A stretch of 64,000 nucleotides of DNA from Lentzea sp. NEAU-D7. Lineage in GTDB: Bacteria > Actinomycetota > Actinomycetes > Mycobacteriales > Pseudonocardiaceae. Every line of letters begins with the position of its first letter. Position 1 is the stretch's first letter. The stretch is from NCBI RefSeq assembly GCF_026242055.1, contig NZ_JAPJDL010000031.1, positions 51,438 to 115,437 of the forward strand, read 5' to 3'. Shown piece by piece: positions 58,724-64,000 of this stretch. The position numbers and the translations under genes were made by a program. The notes under the pieces are model-generated. The model had not been told where the DNA came from and did not search any database. It saw nothing but the letters and a program-made list of their open reading frames with translations.

Positions 58724-60087
58724 CCCTCGAACGCGTTCACCTCGTCGGCATCGGTGGTGCCGGCATGAGCGGTATCGCCCGCATCCTGCTGGCGCGCGGC
58801 GTGCAGGTGTCCGGATCGGACGCCAAGGACTCGCGGACCGTGCTGGCCCTGCGGGCCCAGGGCGCGCGGATCGCCGTCGGTCACGCCGCCTCGAACCTGG
58901 ACCAGCTCGTGGGCGGTCCGACCGAGGTCGTCGTGTCGACCGCGATCAAGGACACGAACCCCGAGTACGCGTCGGCCCGTGAGCGCGGCATCACCGTGCT
59001 GCGCCGGGCCGAGGCGCTCGCGGCGTTGATGGAAGACCACCGCGTCGTGTGCGTCGCCGGCACGCACGGCAAGACGTCGACCACGTCGATGCTCACCGTC
59101 GCGTTGCAGCACTGCCGGGTCGACCCGTCGTTCGCGATCGGTGGTGACCTGAACGAGTCCGGCGCCAACGCCCACCAGGGCACCGGCGGCGTGTTCGTGG
59201 CCGAGGCGGACGAGTCCGACGGCTCGTTCCTGTTCTTCTCGCCGTCCGTCGCCGTCGTGACGAACGTCGAGGCCGACCACCTCGACCACCACGGCACCGT
59301 CGAGGCCTACACGGCCGTGTTCGACTCGTTCCTGGAGCGGATCGTGCCGGGCGGCGTGCTGGTGTCCTGTGTGGACGATCCTGGCGCTGCTCGCCTGATC
59401 GCCGAGGCGCGGGCGCGTGGTATCCGGGTGCGCGAGTACGGCCGCACCGCGTCCGACGCGCGCCTGGTCGACTACAAGCCGCTGGAGTCCGGCGGCCTGG
59501 CGTCCGTCGAGATCGACGGCGTGGCCGTCGAGGTCCGGGTCGCGGTGCCGGGCGAGCACATGGCGCTGAACGCGATCGGCGCTCTGCTGGCCGGTCTGGA
59601 GCTCGGCGCGGACCAGGCCGGGCTGCTCGAAGGCCTCGCGGCGTTCGGTGGCGTGCGGCGGCGGTTCGAGTTCAAGGGCCGCGGCAAGGGCGTGTCGGTG
59701 TACGACGACTACGCGCACCACCCGACCGAGGTCGACGCGCAGCTGCGTGCCGCGCGTCCGGTCGCCGGTGCTGGCCGGGTGATCGTGGTGTTCCAGCCGC
59801 ACCTGTACTCGAGGACGCGCACGTTCGCCACGGAGTTCGCCGCCGCCCTGTCGCTGGCGGACGAGGTCGTGGTGCTGGACGTCTACGGTGCCCGCGAGGA
59901 GCCGGAACCCGGTGTGACCGGCGGGCTGATCGCCGAGCAGGTCACGGCGTCCGTGCACTACGAGCCGTCGTTCGACCGCGTGCCGGGGCTGGTGGCCTCG
60001 CTGGCGCGGGAGGGCGACCTGGTGGTGACCATGGGCGCCGGTGACGTGACGATGCTCGGTCCCGAGATCGTCAGCGCGCTGTCATGA
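58720..60087 (+). CDS. murC: UDP-MurNAc:L-alanine ligase
   Basis: The 455-residue Mur ligase commits UDP-MurNAc to peptide assembly. The N-terminal block is VHLVGIGGAGMSGIARILLARG. The ATP loop is VAGTHGKTSTTSMLT (near 111-125). GGDLNESGANAHQG and EADESDGSFLFFSPSVAVVTNVEADHLDHHG are MurC-specific. RRFEFKGRGKGVSVYDDYAHHPTEV and FQPHLYSRTRTF mark the C-terminal domain. It overlaps murG upstream and ftsQ downstream by ATGA. Confidence 0.96.
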   Translation: MTLERVHLVGIGGAGMSGIARILLARGVQVSGSDAKDSRTVLALRAQGARIAVGHAASNLDQLVGGPTEVVVSTAIKDTNPEYASARERGITVLRRAEALAALMEDHRVVCVAGTHGKTSTTSMLTVALQHCRVDPSFAIGGDLNESGANAHQGTGGVFVAEADESDGSFLFFSPSVAVVTNVEADHLDHHGTVEAYTAVFDSFLERIVPGGVLVSCVDDPGAARLIAEARARGIRVREYGRTASDARLVDYKPLESGGLASVEIDGVAVEVRVAVPGEHMALNAIGALLAGLELGADQAGLLEGLAAFGGVRRRFEFKGRGKGVSVYDDYAHHPTEVDAQLRAARPVAGAGRVIVVFQPHLYSRTRTFATEFAAALSLADEVVVLDVYGAREEPEPGVTGGLIAEQVTASVHYEPSFDRVPGLVASLAREGDLVVTMGAGDVTMLGPEIVSALS

Positions 60088-60833
60088 GCGCACCGGTTCG
60101 TGGCAGGTCCACGCGAGCTCGCTCCGCGAACCGGAGACCGAAGAGCGCTGAGTACCGGGCGCGGCGCAGGGTGATCCTGCGCCGCCGCCTGGTGGCGCTG
60201 CTGACAGTGCTGTCCGTGGTGGGGCTGGCCTACTGCGTCTTCTTCACCCCGTTGCTCGGCGTCCGGCAGGTCGACGTCCGCGGCAACGGCGTGCTGACCG
60301 AGGACGAGGTCCGCGCCGTCGCGGCGATCGAGGCCGGCTCACCGCTGATCCGCCTGGACCTCAAGGAGATCCACGACCGCGTGGCGGGCATTCCCCGTGT
60401 CGCCGCCGTGGAGGTGGAGCGCCAGCTCCCGGGCACGGTCCGGCTGCTGCTCACCGAACGCGCCCCGATCGGCTCGGTGAAGCTGCCCGACGGCTTCCAC
60501 CTCGTCGACTCGACCGGCAAGGACTACGCGGTCCTCCCGGCCGCCGCGCCGGGCGTGCCCGAACTGGTGCTGACGCTGCCGTCGTCCTCGGACCCGGCCA
60601 CTCGCGCCGTGGTCGGGGTCCTGAACGAGCTGCCGGAGAAGCTGCGGCCCGACGTGGTGTCGGTGGCGGCGACGACCGGTGCCGACGTGAAGCTGACGCT
60701 GTCGGGGAACCGCGTGGTGAAGTGGGGCAGCTCCGACGACACGGCACGCAAGGCGGCCGTGCTGCTCGTGCTGCTCTCGCGGCCAGGCACGACCTACGAC
60801 GTGTCGTCGCCGGACCTGGCCACGGTTTCCTAG
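60084..60833 (+). CDS. ftsQ: Cell division protein FtsQ
   Basis: The 249-residue bitopic protein has a very basic cytoplasmic N-terminus (1-32), one membrane helix (about 33-52) and a POTRA domain (VRQVDVRGNGVLTEDEVRAVAAIEAG ... VERQLPGTVRLLLTERAP, near 57-128). A beta domain follows that contacts FtsL/FtsB. It has the standard FtsQ/DivIB layout. The start overlaps the murC stop. Its end faces the leftward 160-residue gene at 14 bases, with no hairpin between them. Confidence 0.94.
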   Translation: MSAPVRGRSTRARSANRRPKSAEYRARRRVILRRRLVALLTVLSVVGLAYCVFFTPLLGVRQVDVRGNGVLTEDEVRAVAAIEAGSPLIRLDLKEIHDRVAGIPRVAAVEVERQLPGTVRLLLTERAPIGSVKLPDGFHLVDSTGKDYAVLPAAAPGVPELVLTLPSSSDPATRAVVGVLNELPEKLRPDVVSVAATTGADVKLTLSGNRVVKWGSSDDTARKAAVLLVLLSRPGTTYDVSSPDLATVS

Positions 60834-60847
60834 GCGCGGCCTGGCGC

Positions 60848-61330
60848 TCAGCCGAGCGTCAGGTGGAAGCCCTGGTGCTTCGCGTCCTGCTCGGAGTGCC
60901 AGATGACGCCGCGGCTGGCGTTGCCGATCTTCGCGCCGTAGAGCCGTTCCCCCTCGGGGATGCCGCTCACGGTGAACCTGAAGGAGCACGAGCCGGTGCC
61001 GCCCTGCAGCGTGCCGACGCCCAGCACCTCGTTGTCCTGGTTCACGATCTCAACCTGCCCGCCGAGCGTGATGTCCGTGTAGCCACCCGCACCGCACCGG
61101 CCGTTGACGGTCATCGACCCGCTGATCGTGAACACGTTCGGCGAGGACGAGGTGGAGGCCGGGCTCGTGCCGCCGGAGCGCAGCAGGTCGGGACCGGTGG
61201 CCCTGCCCAGGCCGAAGCCGAGCCCGCCCGCTGTCAGCGCCACCACGGTGAACCCGATCGCGAGCCACGGTGGCCGGCGCTTCGGCGGCGACTCCGGTCC
61301 GATGGTCACTACCGGTGGAAGAGTTTCCAC
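60848..61330 (-). CDS. Hypothetical membrane-anchored exported protein
   Basis: The 160-residue protein has a short cytoplasmic lead (PKRRPPW), one membrane helix (about 21-42, LAIGFTVVALTAGGLGFGLG), a Ser/Thr linker (SPASTSSSPN) and an outside beta-rich domain of 95 residues. That domain has two Cys (RCGAGGY, GSCSFRF) suited to one disulfide. I recognise no family. The GTG at 61330 is chosen because AAGGA stands seven bases upstream. It reads against ftsQ and ftsZ. Two small open frames with ribosome sites precede it at 61340-61593, so it may be the last gene of a three-gene operon inserted in the dcw cluster. Confidence 0.7.
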   Translation of the reverse strand: METLPPVVTIGPESPPKRRPPWLAIGFTVVALTAGGLGFGLGRATGPDLLRSGGTSPASTSSSPNVFTISGSMTVNGRCGAGGYTDITLGGQVEIVNQDNEVLGVGTLQGGTGSCSFRFTVSGIPEGERLYGAKIGNASRGVIWHSEQDAKHQGFHLTLG

Positions 61331-61339
61331 TGAGGTCCT

Positions 61340-61444
61340 TCAGTTCGAGGTCGTGCTCGTCATCGCCGTGGTGCCGGTGGCCGTGACGGCGTGGGGAGCC
61401 GGCGGGACCGCCGGTTCGAGGACCGATGAATCGGTTGGGAGCAC
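61340..61444 (-). CDS. Possible small Thr/Pro/Ala-rich peptide (34 aa)
   Basis: GTG 61444 follows AGGAG at eight bases. The peptide is hydrophilic (PTDSSVLEPAVPPAPHAV then Thr/Ala/Ser repeats), and 29 of 34 codons end in G or C. Its TGA overlaps the ribosome site of the next gene. It has no recognised relative. It could also be a translated leader or a chance frame. Confidence 0.35.
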   Translation of the reverse strand: MLPTDSSVLEPAVPPAPHAVTATGTTAMTSTTSN

Positions 61445-61467
61445 AAGGGGTTCTCCTGGGTGTCGTG

Positions 61468-61593
61468 CTAGCCGTTCGGCCTCAGCCGCGCCATCGCGAC
61501 CCGCACGACGAGGCTGCCCAGCCTGCTCGTGACGAGTTCCAGGACGATCGCTTCGACGACGAGCGAACGCACGGACGCGGGTGCGGGTGCCAA
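61468..61593 (-). CDS. Possible small amphipathic peptide (41 aa)
   Basis: A TTG at 61593 stands six bases after a perfect AGGAGG (61605-61600), one of the best ribosome sites in this region. The peptide starts APAPASVRSLVVEAIVLEL and continues as an alternating hydrophobic/Arg helix ending RLRPNG. Thirty-five of 41 codons end in G or C. An in-frame stop lies shortly upstream, so the TTG is the only start. No family is recognised. It is 23 bases before the 34-residue frame. Confidence 0.45.
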   Translation of the reverse strand: MAPAPASVRSLVVEAIVLELVTSRLGSLVVRVAMARLRPNG

Positions 61594-62280
61594 GACATGC
61601 CTCCTGGTGATGAACGACTACCGTGCTCATCGGACAGCCACTCGCGGTATTAGCCGGATCGGTCGTTGTCACCCGAAGGAAGTACTCCAGGGTCGCCTGA
61701 ACGTCCACAAGGGACGGTTGAGGTGCGACAGGCAGTGGGGTTGTACCGCCCTTCGTCGCTGATGAACGTGCGACGTGCGCGGCCCCGTTGGACCTGCTTG
61801 AACGCCGCGATCGGGCTGGAGGTCGAGGGCCTCCCGGACGTCGACGCGACGCCGAGGTGCCGTTCCGGGTGACCGGACCGTCTCGGTCCACCGGGTGCTC
61901 GCGCACCTCGACGTGGTCCGGCAACTGCTGGACGGAACCGCCGGAGACCAGGCCGCCGGATCTCGTGGCCCGGCGGAACCGGTGGAAAAATCGTCGATAG
62001 GACGGGTGAGACGATCTCCGATTCGCGGTCCGACTAGGCTTGGGGTGCGTCGTACTCAGGACCGTACGCCGCTACTTGACGGCACGACCGGGGAGTAGTA
62101 GCGCACAGTGTTGGGACCCTACGGCGTGGCTGCTGGACCGACGCACCGCTGGTGCTTACCGTCCAGCAGGAACATACGGGGTTGACATAACTCTGGGTCT
62201 CGATGAGAGGTCGAGAGTTTCAATCCGGGTGCAGCACACCCAGCACCACAGCGCGGACCACGATCAGGAAGGCGGATCCG
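61594..62280. other. Upstream region of ftsZ
   Basis: These 687 bases hold no convincing gene on either strand. TAGGCT (62035-62040) is a reasonable -10 box, and TTGACG (62076-62081) with TAGCGC 17 bases on is a weaker pair. The last 100 bases contain TTGACA and an imperfect inverted repeat (separate entry). Multiple ftsZ promoters are usual in mycelial actinomycetes, where one serves sporulation. Confidence 0.5.
62182..62219 (+). promoter_or_regulatory. ftsZ-proximal TTGACA and imperfect inverted repeat
   Basis: TTGACA (62182-62187) lies 94 bases before the ftsZ ATG. AACTCT (62189-62194) and AGAGTT (62214-62219) flank an inner TCTC-GAT-GAGA. No good -10 follows at standard distance, so the repeat may be an operator or mRNA hairpin. 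Confidence 0.4.
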
Positions 62281-63624
62281 ATGACGCCCCCGCACAACTA
62301 CCTCGCGGTGATCAAGGTCGTCGGCATCGGTGGTGGCGGTGTCAACGCCGTCAACCGCATGATCGAGGTCGGGCTGAAGGGCGTCGAGTTCATCGCGGTG
62401 AACACCGACGCCCAGGCCTTGCTGATGTCTGATGCCGACGTGAAGCTCGACATCGGCCGCGAGTTGACCCGCGGTCTCGGTGCCGGCGCGAACCCCGAGG
62501 TCGGGCACAGGGCCGCCGAAGACCACCGCGAGGAGATCGAGGAGGTCCTCAAGGGGGCCGACATGGTCTTCGTCACCGCAGGTGAGGGCGGTGGCACGGG
62601 CACCGGCGGTGCGCCGGTGGTGGCCTCGATCGCCCGCAAGCTCGGCGCACTGACCATCGGTGTCGTGACGCGCCCGTTCTCCTTCGAGGGCAAGCGCCGC
62701 GCCAAGCAGGCCGAAGACGGCATCCAGGCGCTGCGCAACGAGTGCGACACGCTCATCGTCATCCCGAACGACAGGCTGCTGCAGCTCGGCGACATCGGCG
62801 TGAGCCTGATGGACGCCTTCCGCTCCGCGGACGAGGTGCTCCTGTCCGGTGTCCAGGGCATCACCGACCTGATCACGACCCCCGGTCTGATCAACCTGGA
62901 CTTCGCCGACGTCAAGTCGGTCATGTCCGGCGCGGGCTCGGCGTTGATGGGCATCGGCTCGGCACGAGGAGAGGGCCGAGCGGTGCAAGCCGCCCAGAAG
63001 GCCATCAACTCGCCCCTGCTGGAAGCCTCGATGGAGGGCGCGCACGGCGTCCTGCTGTCCATCGCCGGCGGCTCCGACCTGGGACTGTTCGAGATCAACG
63101 AGTCGGCTTCGCTGGTCCAGGAGGCCGCGCACCCCGACGCGAACATTATCTTCGGTACGGTCATCGACGACTCCCTGGGCGACGAGGTCCGGGTCACGGT
63201 GATCGCGGCCGGCTTCGACAGCGGAGGCCCGACCCACAAGAAGCTGGAGCCGACGGCGCTGTCCTCGCCGCCTCGGACGGCGACCGGGCCGATCGCCTCC
63301 GCCACGGCCACGCCGACCCACGTGCAGCAGCCGGTGGCCCAGACGCCGCCGCCCGTGCAGCCTCCTGTTCAGGCTCCTGTCGTGCAGGCTCCGGTTCAGC
63401 AGCCGGTCCAGCCCCAGGTCCAGGCCGAGGTTCGGCAGGCTCCGCCCGTGCAGCAGCAGCCTCCCACCACGGTGCCGCCGCAGCCCTCGCCGGCTCAGGG
63501 GAACGGGTACGCGTCCTCGGTGCCCCGGTCCCTGTCGCCCAACGGGTCGCTGCCCTCTCGGCCGGTTCCCGTTACCGAGGACCCTGACGACGAGGTTGAC
63601 GTGCCGCCGTTCATGCGGCGGTGA
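62281..63624 (+). CDS. ftsZ: Cell division GTPase FtsZ
   Basis: The 447-residue tubulin-like GTPase polymerises into the Z ring. It begins TPPHNYLAVIKVVGIGGGGVNAVNRM. The tubulin signature GEGGGTGTGGAPVVA lies near 102-116. The T7 loop is LINLDFADVKSVM. The C-terminal 120-residue linker is Pro/Gln/Val-rich, and it ends in DDEVDVPPFMRR, the conserved tail that docks SepF, FtsW and other partners in actinobacteria. ATG 62281 follows AGGAAGG. It has its own promoters and a terminator right after it. Confidence 0.97.
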   Translation: MTPPHNYLAVIKVVGIGGGGVNAVNRMIEVGLKGVEFIAVNTDAQALLMSDADVKLDIGRELTRGLGAGANPEVGHRAAEDHREEIEEVLKGADMVFVTAGEGGGTGTGGAPVVASIARKLGALTIGVVTRPFSFEGKRRAKQAEDGIQALRNECDTLIVIPNDRLLQLGDIGVSLMDAFRSADEVLLSGVQGITDLITTPGLINLDFADVKSVMSGAGSALMGIGSARGEGRAVQAAQKAINSPLLEASMEGAHGVLLSIAGGSDLGLFEINESASLVQEAAHPDANIIFGTVIDDSLGDEVRVTVIAAGFDSGGPTHKKLEPTALSSPPRTATGPIASATATPTHVQQPVAQTPPPVQPPVQAPVVQAPVQQPVQPQVQAEVRQAPPVQQQPPTTVPPQPSPAQGNGYASSVPRSLSPNGSLPSRPVPVTEDPDDEVDVPPFMRR

Positions 63625-64000
63625 GTTGCTGATCTTGTCGGACCCCCTGAGTAGCTTTTGGGCTCGGGGGGTCCTTTTGTTGGGGGGACGCCTGCGTCAG
63701 CCTGCGGCAGCTTGGGTCAGCTTGGGGTCGGGTGGTGGCTGGGTGGGGCTTGACCTGTGGCCTTGCCGGACGCGGCCTGGTGGGTGGTCGCCTTTTCCTG
63801 CTGCGGCTTTGTGGGTGGTCGCCTTTGTCTGCCGCGGCTTGGTGGGTGGTCGCTTTGCGGGCGGCGACCTCGCGTTGCGTGCTTCTCCTGGGGGCGCTGC
63901 CCCCAGACCCCCGGCAATCTGATCAGGGGGCCCGCGCCGTGCGTGGGTTGATGGCACGCCTGTTGCGTTGGGCGGCTGCCTGTTGCGTAGCTGGGCGCGT
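63625..64000. repeat. Post-ftsZ non-coding region with 31-bp tandem repeats and a REP-like palindrome
   Basis: Units beginning GTGGGTGGTCGC start at 63780, 63811 and 63842, a 31-base period; the third is degenerate. Further on, CTGGGGGC-GCT-GCCCCCAG (63888-63906) is a perfect palindrome followed by ACCCCCGG, a word combination common as an intergenic repeat in actinomycete genomes. Open frames over the repeats have no coding character. Confidence 0.6.
63640..63674 (+). terminator. ftsZ intrinsic terminator
   Basis: GGACCCCC-T-GAG (63640-63651) pairs with CTC-G-GGGGGTCC (63663-63674), a 12-bp stem with one wobble pair, followed by TTTTGTT. It begins 15 bases after the ftsZ stop and is the strongest intrinsic terminator in the window. 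Confidence 0.9.

Noticed and set aside
61340..61924. Single 194-codon minus-strand gene upstream of ftsZ
   Set aside because: Mostly Arg/Pro/Ser noise with no ribosome site at its start; only its last 34 codons, with their own site, look coding.
63697..63957. Minus-strand gene after ftsZ
   Set aside because: The product (repeats of KATTHKA type) is a direct translation of the 31-bp tandem repeats.

Overview
The window is high-GC actinobacterial chromosome. Gene content (SigD-type sigma factors, ClgR, PspA with a PspM-like partner, Nei2-type glycosylase, a complete dcw cluster with a MurE carrying the meso-DAP motif, TAnnnT -10 boxes placed for leaderless transcripts) points to a mycelial actinomycete. 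Pseudonocardiaceae (Lentzea, Saccharothrix or Actinosynnema type) is my inference; no rRNA or tRNA is present to confirm it.

1-5 kb: the tail of a TPR protein, a membrane protein, a PlsC-type acyltransferase and ftsK. 4.3-9.6 kb: a leftward accessory block inserted between ftsK and argA, which are neighbours in Mycobacterium tuberculosis (Rv2748c/Rv2747). It holds a DUF1963 protein, a secreted phospholipase A2 and a tightly overlapped five-gene operon: MerR regulator, E1-like/RRE protein with two CxxC pairs, a membrane protein with eight consecutive cysteines near its N-terminus, a YcaO cyclodehydratase ending in PxPxP, and a SagB-like dehydrogenase. This is a complete thiazole/oxazole-forming RiPP (TOMM) machinery whose only visible substrate is a polytopic membrane protein. 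I regard it as the most novel system here.

9.7-17.7 kb: argA, rimO-pgsA-cinA, clgR, pspA-pspM, then uraA facing pyrD. 17.7-21.4 kb: P450, Nei2-type glycosylase, ParA-like ATPase and a methyltransferase. 21.5-24.4 kb: four consecutive sigma-factor genes; three are SigD-like, and the 5' leader is conserved in front of three of the four. 24.4-28.1 kb: a glutamine-synthetase-like enzyme divergent from an amidohydrolase (the two halves of FluG-type proteins), then dinB with a perfect actinobacterial SOS box. 28.1-38.2 kb: two DnaA boxes, an AbiEi-like protein, a repeat-rich non-coding tract, a helical protein, an M48 protease, a secreted subtilase, a second repeat tract, and Tat-exported PhoD coupled to a small beta-sandwich protein.

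38.5-63.6 kb: DUF3040, then a leftward moxR-DUF58-transglutaminase operon, divergent from the dcw cluster mraZ-rsmH-ftsL-ftsI-[glycosidase-like + universal stress protein]-murE-murF-mraY-murD-ftsW-murG-murC-ftsQ-[leftward mini-operon]-ftsZ. mraZ is preceded by four GTGG boxes at an exact 10-bp period across its promoter, the expected MraZ autoregulatory operator. Most mur/fts genes overlap by 1-4 bases, so they are probably co-transcribed and translationally coupled. ftsZ ends at a strong intrinsic terminator followed by 31-bp tandem repeats and a palindromic repeat.

Motif and alignment statements come from reading the sequence. Family names rest on recognised motifs, not on database searches.
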